Assembly: GCA_036320915.1 (NCBI GenBank)
Contig: JAXBDG010000008.1
Span: 806,001 to 870,000, forward strand
Source of the DNA: Linnemannia elongata
Lineage: Eukaryota > Mortierellomycota > Mortierellomycetes > Mortierellales > Mortierellaceae
Length of the DNA: 64,000 bases
Direction of reading: 5' to 3'
Part shown: positions 12,342 to 24,140 of the stretch, piece after piece
Layout: every line of letters starts with the position of its first letter
How positions within the stretch are numbered: the first letter of the stretch is position 1
Translations under genes and position numbers: made by a program
The notes under the pieces: model-generated
Told to the model about the DNA's origin: nothing
Database searches by the model: none
Seen by the model: the letters and a program-made list of their open reading frames with translations, nothing else

Positions 12342-12905
12342 TTAGACCTTGGCAAAGATGTTGCGGTTGGTGGCAAACTTCATGCCAAACTGGATCACAC
12401 TTCCAATAAGCATAACAGTTCCCGACCAGATAATAACACCAGTGTAATCAGTACCATGACCAATGGTATCCAGAATAGCTCCCGAGGTAGGTGATCCGAT
12501 GGTCGATCCAATAGCCATACCAGCATAGAGAATACCAGTGACAGATCCCAAGCGGTCCAATCCAGCAATCGCGGCAGAGACAGAGACGGTCGAGGACAGG
12601 TACGCACCACAGCAGAGACCGTAGGCGATGGAGAAGATAAACATCACGGCGACGGTCTTGGCGAACGTCCAGAGGAAGAAAAGGGTCAAGGTTGCGGCGA
12701 AAGTAGAGATACAGAGGGCATTCATGCTGCCAATCTTGTCCGAAACCAGACCCATGACAATTCGACCGATGGCCGAAGCACCATTCATCAAACCGACCAT
12801 CAATGCTGCAGTTGACTTGTCGACGCCGTGCTGAATCGCGTATGCTATTTAGTTGCGAGAGAGGAGGTTGAATATGATAAGTAACTGTGGTGGCAAGAAC
12901 AAAAG

Positions 12906-12942
<37 letters not shown>

Positions 12943-14906
12943 CCGAAGAAAAGTACACAATGATAGAAACTTACAGTTGATAAAGTAGAAGGGGGTGAAG
13001 TAGCCACTGACGACGAAGATACCGGCAACAAACAGGAGAGAGAAGCGAATATCCTTCATGATAGTCCAGTCGATAAACTTTCTCTTCTTTCCATTGTCCA
13101 TCGCCTCGCCCTTGCGGTATCCGAACTGCTTGATTCTCTTGGCCCTCTGACGACCAGTCTCGCGACGGGTTTTGTAGAACATGCAGGCAGGAACCAGGAG
13201 CACAAAGTGAGCAATGGCCATGGTGAGCATGGTGAACTTGAACCCCTTGTTTGACAACAGCTTGCTGACAATGGGCGAGATCCAAAGTCCTCCAATGCCT
13301 CCACCACTGATGGCAATACCAGTCACCAACCCGCGGCTCTTGGTGAACCACTGCGAGGGCAGAGTGAGAGAGGCAAAGTAGGTCAGACTGCCTCCGAGAC
13401 CGTAGAGGACACCCTGGGTAAGGTAGAGTTGCCAGACTTGAGTTGCGAATGCAGCAGCGGTGAGGGAGAGGGTCATGATGACGACACCGATGAGGGCGGC
13501 TTGACGATGGCCGAAATAGTCGCAGATGGAGCCTGTGAAGGGGCCGGCGAGATCAAGGGCCATGATGGCGAGGGAGCCGATCCAAGCCAGCTGGAATGTA
13601 GAGGCCGATCCTTGGAATTTCTCCGTGAAGTAGTAGTTCTATTATCAAAAGGCAGGAATGAAGCGCATGGTGTATAAGGTTGAGTATGATTGCCATGGAT
13701 ACCGAGAAATGAGTATGTGTATGCGGACATGAATATGAATGAGCGTGGATGTATGTGCGACAAAGGGCGTTGAGGAGGTGGCCCAATCGGATGAAAGGTA
13801 GAGGTGGGTAAGGTTCAATTCAAGTCCGAAGGTGAGGAGTAAAAGAGGGGGAGTAAAGGTATCGTTGGGTTGGAAGGCAGAGGAGAGGAGTATTCAGTTG
13901 ATTCTCTGTGGGTTTATGTATGTTGTTGTAGAGCGGATGCCATGGCAAGAAGGGAGAGGCATGGGATGGATTGAAATAGGATGACAACGATGACTGTGAT
14001 GACTGCGATGGTGGATAAATGGATAAGGATGCAGACCAAGCTGAGGTTGATTTTCCACTCAGCTACAGTCCTTCCTTAGACCCATCCATCGTACGCGGCG
14101 GGGAATATTATGGCAGAGAAGGGGTTGATTCGAATGAATGGAGCCAATGTTTTCATAACAGAAAAAATAAGCTTCCCACGCAACCGTATCAGGAATACAC
14201 TTCCAAAAGAAGGGTCGAAAAAATGTCAAAGGGTAAACAAAGGCATAACTACCCCGACAAAAGGGCGAAATCGATTTCGAGTCATATCTCGCTTCTCTTC
14301 TTTTCTTCTCGCTTCCCACCACCTGGCAAAACCAGTTGTCATTGTTGTTTATTAAAAACAAACAAAGAGACAAAAGACAAAAGGTGGTATCGGCTGCTGC
14401 ATGCTGCACCTCTCGGATCTATTTTCTTGCTTTTCTTGTCCTTTTTGTCAATTGACATGCAATGCGGGATGCAAAGGCAGAATAAAAAGGGTGGTGAAGG
14501 ATAGGGAGAAAAAAAAAAGGGGGGGGGGGAGGGGGGGGGGGGGGGGGGAGAGAAGGGAGGATAGATGATCGCAAATGGACATGTACTGTACCTGGTAGAC
14601 ACCGTAGACATTGCATACACCCATGGAGATCATCTGAGAGGTGAAGGAGGCGAAAACCACAATCCAGCCAAAAAGTGGTCCGTCAACTAATACAGGTTGT
14701 TCATCTTGGGGATCGACAGTTGCAGTGGCGTGTTCGACATCGATGTCAGTCTTGTCGGCTGAGTAGTATTCTTCCTTGTCGCCGAGGCAGTCGGTTTTCT
14801 TGATGTTGTCGGATGAGGTGACGGTGAGTTCAGAGTCGAGGTGGACGAGTGCTGATGATGGAGGGAGTGTGGAGGGGTGTTTTTGTTTTGTCGTTTGATC
14901 TGACAT
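12342..14906 (-). CDS. MFS monocarboxylate-type transporter, copy 3
   Basis: Minus-strand exons 14592..14906, 12975..13638 and 12342..12844 give 493 residues. The N-terminal cytosolic segment is acidic and ends in DGPLFGWIVVF, a form of the MCT signature before helix 1. The body contains DYFGHR, SGGGIGG, a basic central loop (RRETGRQRAKRIKQFG) and the HGTDYTGVIIWSG segment before the last helix. Exon lengths and phases equal those of copy 1 except for one codon, so the two are sisters in a locally expanded family. Intron 1 is unusually long (13639-14591, 953 nt) and carries a G tract; intron 2 holds a 36-nt A tract. Likely an H+-coupled carboxylate symporter in a membrane; substrate not determinable. 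Confidence 0.9.
14519..14548. repeat. Poly(G) tract in MFS copy 3 intron 1
   Basis: Eleven guanines, one adenine, then eighteen guanines lie inside intron 1 of the minus-strand transporter, 43 nt from the donor at 14591. On the coding strand it is a C tract. The G strand could form a quadruplex. Such runs are also error-prone in sequencing. Confidence 0.85.
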
Positions 14907-15140
14907 TTGTATTTGTGTGTGTGTTTGATTTGTTTGTTGGGATGTGGTTAGTGGTGTTTGTTGGAGGGGAGTGGAATGTTTGTCTGTCTCAACCCTTTTT
15001 ATTCTGTTAAGTGTGAGTGTGAGTGTGAGAGAGAGTGTGATCTGTGTCTAATTGTTTAGATAGATCAAAAGGCAAAAAGATGAGGATGAAGAACAAGAAC
15101 AAGAAGAAAGAGAACAGAAAAGAGTAGGAGGGGCGGGGGG

Positions 15141-15148
15141 TATAAATA
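15141..15148 (-). promoter_or_regulatory. TATA-like element of MFS copy 3
   Basis: TATAAATA on the plus strand reads TATTTATA on the coding strand, about 235 nt before the start at 14906. It matches the core of the element upstream of MFS copy 2. Confidence 0.4.
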
Positions 15149-15541
15149 CTTCTTTTCAGCCGTTGATGAAAGAAGGCTAAAGCAAAGAGAGGGAGGGTGA
15201 AAGAAGGGTGAGTGAAAGATCGGAGCAAGAAGAGTGAAGGAAGGGGTGAATGGTAACGTAAATGGGTATTGGATTGCTGTTGTTGTTGTGTTCAACTGTT
15301 GTCGGTCGGCTTTTTTTTTTTCTTTGAAAATTGAATCCCAGGTTTTTTGTTTGACTGTGGTTCGGGTTTGATTATCCGCTGCTCTTCTCTCTCTCAACCT
15401 CTCGCTCTCGCTCTTACTCTCGTGTGTATCGATACATACATGCATTCAATTCAAACGAGATTGAAAGATTTACACACAAGTGACGGAACACAACATAACC
15501 GACCAGAAACAGCCATGCACAAGAACACATTCATTTTTTTT

Positions 15542-15548
<7 letters not shown>

Positions 15549-15584
<36 letters not shown>

Positions 15585-15781
15585 GCTCCACTACTCCACT
15601 AGGGCAAGGGTTCTAGCAATTCAAAGAACACCGACACCCCCGTTGGGCGTACAGGAGTGGTTTCTGCAAGGCAGGGTGAATTAATAATGTAAATAGCCTT
15701 TTTCACAGAGTGATTCAAAGAGTCAGAAAGGTCATGACGAGGGTCAATCCAATGAAGTGTACATGAAGGAGTAAGAGTCAT
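15549..15781 (-). pseudogene. Possible 5'-truncated retrocopy with A-tail
   Basis: Read on the minus strand, a 60-codon open frame of ordinary amino-acid composition (contains LHWIDPRHDLSDSLNHSV and GVSVFFELLEPLP) ends at 15599 and is followed 15 nt later by 35 adenines (15583-15549). There is no promoter or upstream exon that I recognise. This is the layout of a 5'-truncated reverse-transcribed mRNA or retroelement end. I do not recognise the protein, and the piece does not resemble the LINE at 7880-9373. Chance juxtaposition with a homopolymer cannot be excluded. Confidence 0.35.
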
Positions 15782-17650
15782 CTTTTCACCGGTAGGTGAA
15801 GTGTGTATTTTTCCTCTGTCTTACTCTGCATGTTTCCCTCGGAGAGATGATGGTTGATTGACGCATTGAGGGAGGGAGAGAGGGAGCGAGGGAGGGAAGA
15901 AGAGTGGCCTGTTCGTATTCAGCGACGTCTGCGGGGGAGCGAGAAAAGGGTCAAAATAGTCAGACGGTCAAGAGGACAATGAAAGAGAGTTAGGGAGGGG
16001 GTGAGAGTGAACCCATGAAAACTCCCACCCTCATTCTCCTTTTGCTGTCAATTGTCGTTGCCCAGTTTGGTTCACATTCAGTTTGATTTTTGTTGAGCGC
16101 GATGGGCAGTTGATTGAGTGCGTAAGTAGAGTTGGGTGGGTGACATTTTTTTTTTGTTGTTTCGTATGTTTTTTGTTCCGCAGCCTGGCAGAGATCTCCG
16201 CCTCATGTACACACAGTACGGCCAAAAAGACCGAAAGTTCAGCGCACCACAAACACAACATTGACACGCAGCAAACAGCAAGTCAACAACACCATCAACC
16301 TACCCCTCACGAGTCCAATTGGTCGCCAATACTATAGTGGGCTATTATGCACACAACTGAATAGGTCGGATGACTTTCTACCTCAGCGTGTGTTCTACTT
16401 TTCGCGACACTCATCATAGTCTAATCAAACTCAACATTGGCATATCGATTACTAATTGGCAAGCAACAGAGAAAACCATGCCAACGCTGCGTTCAATAAC
16501 CATATGCTCCCTCGCCTTCTCCTCTTTTCTGGGCACCATTTCCAAAAGGAGTTTCTCTTTTCCGCTGGCGTCATCTGTCCACTCCTCGGTCCACATATCC
16601 TCAGAGGGTCAACTCACAGAGCGAGCACTCTTGTTTTGAACAAAGTTTAATACTCAGCGCCCAAAAGGCTCGCGGTGTTTGTTTTTTTTTTCTCTCCTTC
16701 GATTTTATTGTTTCTTTTGTGTCCATGCAAGTCTACATTGCTACACCAACTATTCGATCAAGATCCCCACAGCCTAAAAAACAAACTTTGATGAGATTAC
16801 TAATTGTCGAGACCAGAGAGAAAGGATCGGGAACCATGACGGATTGATTGATTGATGTGAGGCCACGACAAGCGCCTTACTTCAGTGTACACGATCAATT
16901 TCCAAAAGGAGTTTCCCTTATCCGCCCCTCCTTTCGTATCTTACCGCGTGCGTGCCTCTTCGATGCGGTTTTATGGTGGAACACCGATGGAAAGCGAGAG
17001 CTATGGTCTGTTTTTGCTTTGTACCTGGTTTACACATGATGACCGCCAGGGAAACGCGGTATTTTTTCTTCTATTCTTTTTTTTTACTCGCGGCTTATTG
17101 TATTGAATGCACTATTATAACCCTTCTCTATCTTTACTCATTGGTTTACAATGCTTTACTATCTTTCTTCTACTTACTCCAATATATTAGCAAATGCATG
17201 TTTGCTTGCCCTTTTCTATCCTCGCTCATTGGTACCATCGCACGCTCTCTTGGTTGTGATAGCGACGATTAGTAATTGAAGAGAAAATAGGATCTTGGTT
17301 GATTCGATGACAGGGTGACCCATCACCAACCTTTGATGGGATCTTTCAACCCTGATAGTATCACTTCTCAAACGCCTACACGCGCGCTATGCTCTCTCCC
17401 ATCCTCATGCTCTTCGGCTTTGTTGTTTGTCTTAGGCGCGCTGTGTGTCAGAACAAACCTGAGGGAGGTAGATCAATAACCTATCCGCGTCGAGCAGTCA
17501 CGAACCTCAATGATCAGACGCCACCAAAAAATCACAAAATCAAAACAAAGAAAAGCGCGTCTCTCTCTCCCTCCCCCTTATTTTTTGCCACCACAACTAC
17601 ATCCCTTCATTCTCTTCCATCCTTCTTTTAACCATTTATAATTCCCAACT

Positions 17651-18629
17651 ATGAGCAATCCTGAGAAGCGCACCTGTGACAGTGAAACCCAGTCTGACCC
17701 CAAGCTCATCCGCCTCGACGAAAACAACGCGACTATGACCAACGCTACCACTACCGCAACCACGACCACCAGACTTGGCCAGTTGCTTGTCAAGAAGTTG
17801 TCGGATAAGGCTCGTATCCCTACTCGTGGGTCCAAGCACGCCGCTGGTTTCGATCTCTACAGGTAAAAGCATTTATATTTAATTTTATCGAGACAACATG
17901 GGATTCAATGGTTACATTCGAAAAACAATATCGCAACCCATCTTGCCCTTTTGTTTGATATCATTTCTGCGAAGCACGTTATTTTTTCGTATCTTTGTTC
18001 AAAGACAAAATCGATGCTTAGCTTCTCACCCGCTTTCTGAAATTCATTTTGTTGTACAACGACAACAGTGCAAAGGCGATGACGATCCCAGCTCAGTCGC
18101 AGGGCATCGTCCCCACAGATATCAGCATTGCTGTCCCCGAGGGGACCTACGGTCGTGTTGCCCCCCGCAGCGGTCTCGCCGTCAAGCACTTTGTCGATGT
18201 CGGTGCCGGCGTCGTTGACTACGACTACAGAGTATGTACAACTATCTGATGCGTCTGCTAATTGCAAGAAAAAACCTATGTAAGTGCTTTACTAATATCA
18301 TCTTGTTTTTATTCGTCTGGCTGTTTCGCTCTTAGGGTCCCTTGGGTGTGGTGTTGTTCAACTTTGGAAAGAACGACTTTGTGATCGAGGAGGGCGACCG
18401 TGTTGCTCAATTGGTCCTTGAGAAAGTCTACTTGTGCGATGCTCTTGAGGTTGAGGTAATACATACATGATGTCTTTGATCCTTCTTTCATATAATGTAA
18501 CGTATTTTCTCTCGCTCTCTGGACATTGTATCTAACAGTTAACTTTTGGTGGTGCTTATATTTTAGGACCTTGATGCTACTGAGCGTGGAGCCAACGGAT
18601 TCGGCAGCACTGGCGTCAAGCTTGTTTAA
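17651..18629 (+). CDS. DUT: Deoxyuridine triphosphatase (dUTPase)
   Basis: Exons 17651..17862, 18069..18231, 18336..18455 and 18567..18629 give 185 residues. The enzyme splits dUTP to dUMP and pyrophosphate, keeping uracil out of DNA and feeding dTMP synthesis. All five motifs of the trimeric family are present in order: AAGFDLYS (split by intron 1), [17 protein letters not shown] (ending at intron 2), EGDRVAQLV, and the C-terminal flexible arm [11 protein letters not shown]. The first ~45 residues are Thr/Asn-rich and not part of the fold. Length fits eukaryotic dUTPases with a short extension. The gene converges on RPF2 with 166 nt between stops. Confidence 0.97.
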
Positions 18630-18795
18630 AGAAAGCAATTAAAGTCGTCTATGTGTGTGATGCAGTGTTTGTGTTTATTGTATGCAAAAAGTAAAAAACG
18701 TAATAGTGCGATGAAGGAATGTAGGGGGAAGGGCTTCCCATAAAAAAAATGACAGAGAAAAAAGGGGGTAGGTGTATCTAAGAGGGATCTCCAGT

Positions 18796-20147
18796 TTATT
18801 CCTCGTCGTCGCTCTCGTCGACACGCTGCTTCTTCTCTGAGGAATCCTTGTCGTCCTCGGTAGAGGCAGTCCTCTTCTTCAAACCCTTCATCTTGCGAGT
18901 CTGAATCTTGTCGAAATCCTGCTTGCCCAAGTGAATACGGCCGACAGTATCGCCCATAACGTCCTTGGTAATGTTCTTCTTCTTCTTGGGCTTGAGCTCC
19001 TTGGGTACCCTGAGCGACTGCTTCCAGACATCGGGCTTGGCCTCGGTCATACGACCGAATGTCATATCCATGCTGGGACCCATCTCGACAAGTTCAATAC
19101 GGGGCAATTTGACACCGGACCGCTTGAGGACGATGGTGTATGTGCGGAGGTAGATTTTGCCGGGCTTGCCCTCGGAGGTCATGGGGCCCGAGGTGACCGA
19201 GATCACGTATTCCAATCCAGCCAGGGCGACCTTGTCCACCGTCTGTCCGTGATAGAAGTCCAGAATCATCGACTTGAACATGATGTAGTGGGGGTTCTGA
19301 TCCCACATGTCTCCGTTGAACATGAAGCAAGGCTTCATTCCGATAGCGCTCTTAGGGGTCTAATTCATTAAATTGCAAATACATGTCGAGTTAGTCTTCA
19401 GTTACGAATCAATTCCTTCCTTCCTTCCTGTTGTGAATATCCTATGAGCAAGTACCTTGAAGTCCTTCATGGGGGTTCCCTTCTCGATCGAGACCTCCAT
19501 CATGTCCAAGAGCTGGTGATCAAACATGCGGGCAAAGGTCAAGGTGTTTGGGCGCTTCTTGGAGTGGGTTCCGATGACAAAGAGCGAGGCATCGTTCTTT
19601 TGTGAGAAAAACTGGAGGTTCGAGTGGTCTTCAAAGGGGTGGATCTGGTTCTTCTTTGTAAAGTTGACGGCATAAGGCTTCTTCAGCATGTACTATTTAG
19701 AACGACGATAGCCAAAAAAAAAACAACGTCTTAAGTTAGTTTTGATTCACAACACCGAGTTAATACGGCACATCGGCGGCACTAATGGCGAGATATCCAT
19801 GCTGAAAAAGAGAAAGGCACATACAAGGTCGGCGAGGGCATCGTTGACGATTTGACTGGTCTGGGATCCACGGATAAAGATGGCGGTCTTGATATTCTCC
19901 TCGGTCTTGGCCTCTCTGTTCTTCAGGACTCGCTTCACACGAGCGTTACGGGGTGTGCTGAAAGGGTGGGTGGGTTAAAACAATGGATATGAATGAGAGT
20001 GTTAGGACCTGGATGAATACTGGGACACTCAAGAAGCGTTTCAAGGAAGGGTTGGTAGTCGTTGGTGTCGAGGTTGTCGAATATATTTTGCTGTTCCTGA
20101 ACAGGTGCTAGTGTCCTGCGGGGTGAGACTCACATTGTGCGCAACAT
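18796..20147 (-). CDS. RPF2: Ribosome assembly factor RPF2 (Brix domain)
   Basis: Minus-strand exons 20134..20147, 19825..19957, 19456..19692 and 18796..19359 give 315 residues, a normal length for RPF2. The first exon is only 14 nt (MLRT plus two bases). Family-specific segments are the N-terminal KNARVKR-like start (PRNARVKRVLKNREAK), the IHPFED block, LTFARMFDHQLLDMME, and the C-terminal LVEMGPSMDMTFGR region of the Brix fold, followed by a Lys-rich and then acidic tail (DESDDEE). RPF2 with RRS1 loads the 5S RNP onto the pre-60S particle in the nucleolus. It is divergent from the REEP gene. Confidence 0.97.
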
Positions 20148-20970
20148 GATATATAAAGAGGGCGGAAGGAGGAAGGTAGGAGAAGGGAGATGAAAGGAAA
20201 GGGGTGATGGAGGGGAGTGTGATGGAGTGAGTTGACAGTCGAGGTAATCCCTTTTCTTGTTTGCACAGAGAGGCAAGAAAAAAAAAAAGAAAAATAAGAA
20301 GTAAACAAGCCCTTGCTGTGCACAGTCACATTGAAGAAGATCGAAAGTGTCACGTGTCCGTCTGCCTTTCGGGTGGAATGTCGATGTGATCGTGTGGACG
20401 GACGGGAAGTAAAGTGGGGTGAGTGGGCCGATCATTTGTATCTTGCGTCTTACCCCTTTGTCCCTGCAGCGTGTGGAACGACAAGGCAAGACAAGACAAG
20501 ACTCCCTTCCGGTAGACTCTCGAGGTGCCAACTATTGCAAGATACCAGGCTCCATCAATTGGTTACCGTGAATACATCCCGGCACCTTGGCACTCCCTGA
20601 TCCGCCCTCTCTCCACACTACCCTAACTCTTATAGCTCATATTGCTTCTGCACAATGACTTCTTGGCATGCAATTGGAGACATATCCCACGTGAAACGAG
20701 CCCTTCTTTCTGCTTTCAGGAAAAACGATTGCCAATCCCGTTCTTCAACCTTTTTTGCAACTCTTTTTCCTCTTCCTTCATCCTTCTCCTCTCTACCTTC
20801 ATCCTATCTCTTACCCTCTACCCTCCTCTCACCTACCCTGCACACTTCCTTCTTCGTTTTTAAACTTCTTCCCTACAGGTCCGATTTCCCTCCCGTGCAC
20901 ACACACACAAGAGAACACCCACAGGACCATTGTCGCTCCCTAGACTGAAAGCCGCACACTAGGGCAAACG
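20148..20970. promoter_or_regulatory. Divergent promoter, RPF2 and REEP-like genes
   Basis: This 823-nt region lies between two start codons. Next to RPF2 it has GATATATAAAG (20148-20158), and on the REEP side a long pyrimidine tract (20750-20860) and a short CA run. CACGTG occurs at 20351-20356, the palindromic E-box core bound by basic helix-loop-helix factors; function here is untested. Confidence 0.45.
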
Positions 20971-22827
20971 ATGGCGTCCTTTCCCCGCGCAAAGGTCGAC
21001 TCGTCCACTCAAACCGACCCCCCACTCCCATTCACAGCCCTTCTCGACCGCGCCCTTGACCGCGTCGAGGCCACAGTTCCCCTCAACCTCTCCTCCATCA
21101 CCTTCTACATTCGACGCCACCATCTCTCCAGGATAGAACAACTAGAGTCCCTCCTCTCTGAAAACTTCTTTTTCAAGTTTGTCCTCTTCCGGGTCGGCCT
21201 TAAACCGCAACATGTCTATTCGGTGCTTTGTCTAGTCTTCTTGTATGGGTGCCGGCGGTTGTATCGGAGAAGTGTTTATTTGACGACCAACCTTTGTGCG
21301 GTCGCTTATCCGGCTTATTGCTCTATCCGGACCATCAACAGCGAGCCGATCGCGCCACCGAGAGAGTTGGGGTTGGAACCGACAGATTATGCGCCGTTGA
21401 CGAGTAGTAGTAGTCGGCACCACCGGCGTCGGAGCAGTATCTATAGCTCGGGGGCGAGTGTGAGGTCGGGCAAGAGGCGGTCTTCGAGGAGTTTGCATCG
21501 GATGGGGAATAGTAGCAGCAACAATATCTCGGTCGTTGAGGACTCGTCCTTGCAGGATGACAGCAACTCGTATAGCAGCAGCCAGGAAGACGATTATGGC
21601 AGTCGTCGATCGATTGCTTCCTCGTGGGGTCGCCCTTCGGATTACTCCAACTACTCGGAGGATAACCTGACGACGACCAGTGGGTCGGCCATTCTCTCGA
21701 TGACGGTTGAGGAGAAGATGAAGCAGCGGATGCGTCGGCGATGGGCTCTGTTCTCCCAGACGAGGAAGGACAAGGCAACGAGGCAATGGCTGGCCTACTG
21801 GAGTATCTATGGAACGGTACAGGTGATCGATACCTGGTCGTCGTTCTTGCTCGATTGGATCCCTGGCTATAACCTCGGCAAGCTGTTGTTCCTCTGGTGG
21901 GCTCAACGTCGGGGTGCGACCTTGGTCTTTGACTACTTCCAGCCATTGATCCAGTCCAAATCCAAGGACGGGCGTGAGGTTGCCCGCAAGACGAGCATCC
22001 GTAGCCTCAACTCGGAAATGTCTCGTCAAGACCGACAGGGAGGTGGCTCAGGTGGCGGAGGAGGAGGAAACGCAAGTGGATCGAGCTCGAGACCTGTAAG
22101 CCTTCAAATTCTTCCATCGACCCTGGCCCATCAACAACAACAGCAACATCAGCAGTACCAACAGCAACAACCCCAATACCAGCAACAGCAGTTTGAGCAA
22201 CAGTTCTATGCCAAGGGAGGCTCTCGCCGGGAGACTGCGACGTTCCGGGAACTGAATCAAGGTCGCCATCGGGACGACTATGAAGATGAGGAAGAGGAGG
22301 ACGACGAGGACGATTTCCATCATCTCCACCAACGCCAACAGCTTCTTCAACAACAGCAGCTCCAGCAACAGAGACAGCACAAGCAACAGCACCGCCAAGG
22401 ATCGCTGGACCTTCTCCGTGAGGGAATGACTAGTTCCCCTCATGACTCTGGCTCCTTTGCCGAGACGTCCCTTTTCGAGTCTGCCGAGAGTGTGTGGAGC
22501 GCACCCCCAGTCTCGACAGGCATCCAGGCCTCGGTGGACGACATTGGCGGCCTCGGAGGAGCAGGGGTCGGAGGCCTTTCTTCATCCTACACATCGTCGG
22601 CAGCTCGTCTCCACAGCAACAACGCGACACCTACACCTATGTCCGTCCAGGAACAGTACCATCTCCGCCAACAGCTTCAGCTCCAGCAACAGCAGCAACA
22701 ACAGCAGTCCTTACAGAAGGAGCTCGCCATGAGCACTCAGGGAGAGGAAGACAGCAGCCTTCACTCCTACGCCGTTGCGTCGACCCACCACTGGAACCCT
22801 TCCTCGTCCTCCTCTACCGACCTTTGA
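20971..22827 (+). CDS. REEP/TB2-DP1-HVA22 family protein with internal insertion and Gln-rich tail
   Basis: A single open frame of 618 residues with no intron needed. The first half of a TB2/DP1 domain is at ~62-124 (ending in NLCAVAYPAYCSIR). The second half is at ~269-328 (RQWLAYWSIYGTVQVIDTWSSF, WIPGYNLGKLLFLWW, FDYFQPLI). Between them lie ~145 residues rich in Ser, Arg and Asp that normal family members lack at this point. The C-terminal ~290 residues are low-complexity: Gly runs, several poly-Gln stretches and an acidic block. REEP/Yop1 proteins form hairpins that curve tubular ER; this is the likely role. The gene converges on the Emi1-like gene, 134 nt between stops. Confidence 0.85.
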   Translation: MASFPRAKVDSSTQTDPPLPFTALLDRALDRVEATVPLNLSSITFYIRRHHLSRIEQLESLLSENFFFKFVLFRVGLKPQHVYSVLCLVFLYGCRRLYRRSVYLTTNLCAVAYPAYCSIRTINSEPIAPPRELGLEPTDYAPLTSSSSRHHRRRSSIYSSGASVRSGKRRSSRSLHRMGNSSSNNISVVEDSSLQDDSNSYSSSQEDDYGSRRSIASSWGRPSDYSNYSEDNLTTTSGSAILSMTVEEKMKQRMRRRWALFSQTRKDKATRQWLAYWSIYGTVQVIDTWSSFLLDWIPGYNLGKLLFLWWAQRRGATLVFDYFQPLIQSKSKDGREVARKTSIRSLNSEMSRQDRQGGGSGGGGGGNASGSSSRPVSLQILPSTLAHQQQQQHQQYQQQQPQYQQQQFEQQFYAKGGSRRETATFRELNQGRHRDDYEDEEEEDDEDDFHHLHQRQQLLQQQQLQQQRQHKQQHRQGSLDLLREGMTSSPHDSGSFAETSLFESAESVWSAPPVSTGIQASVDDIGGLGGAGVGGLSSSYTSSAARLHSNNATPTPMSVQEQYHLRQQLQLQQQQQQQQSLQKELAMSTQGEEDSSLHSYAVASTHHWNPSSSSSTDL

Positions 22828-22961
22828 GAGGTTGACACGCTCTTTTGTATACCTTTTTTCTTCTCTTATGGCAGAATAATAAACCTTCGCCCGCTTTTTC
22901 TTTGTAATATATTATTAAACTTGATACATGCTAGTTTATTATGATGTGTATTACCGACTCA

Positions 22962-23951
<990 letters not shown>

Positions 23952-24140
23952 AGTTGTTAATCCTGATGTGGGATGTGTGATGTGTAACAGAGTTAAGTTG
24001 CGATCAGACGAAACATTGAAAAAAAAAGTAAAGCTATAGCCTCCGGGAAAGGCGACAAACGGAAGCAGTCACTTCGAAGTGTGCTAGGACAATGTTCTCG
24101 AGAGGGTTTTATTTTACAGAATGTTTGTGAGTGAGTGTTG

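Larger units (their letters stand above)
14907..17650. other. Gene-poor stretch between MFS copy 3 and dUTPase
   Basis: I see no intact gene in these 2.7 kb. Contents: the MFS copy 3 promoter (to ~15300, purine-rich), a tailed retrocopy-like piece at 15549-15781, two weakly similar segments at about 16446-16556 and 16795-16916 that share a 12-nt GATTACTAATTG and a 17-nt TTTCCAAAAGGAGTTTC, and the dUTPase promoter and leader after 17400. Confidence 0.5.
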
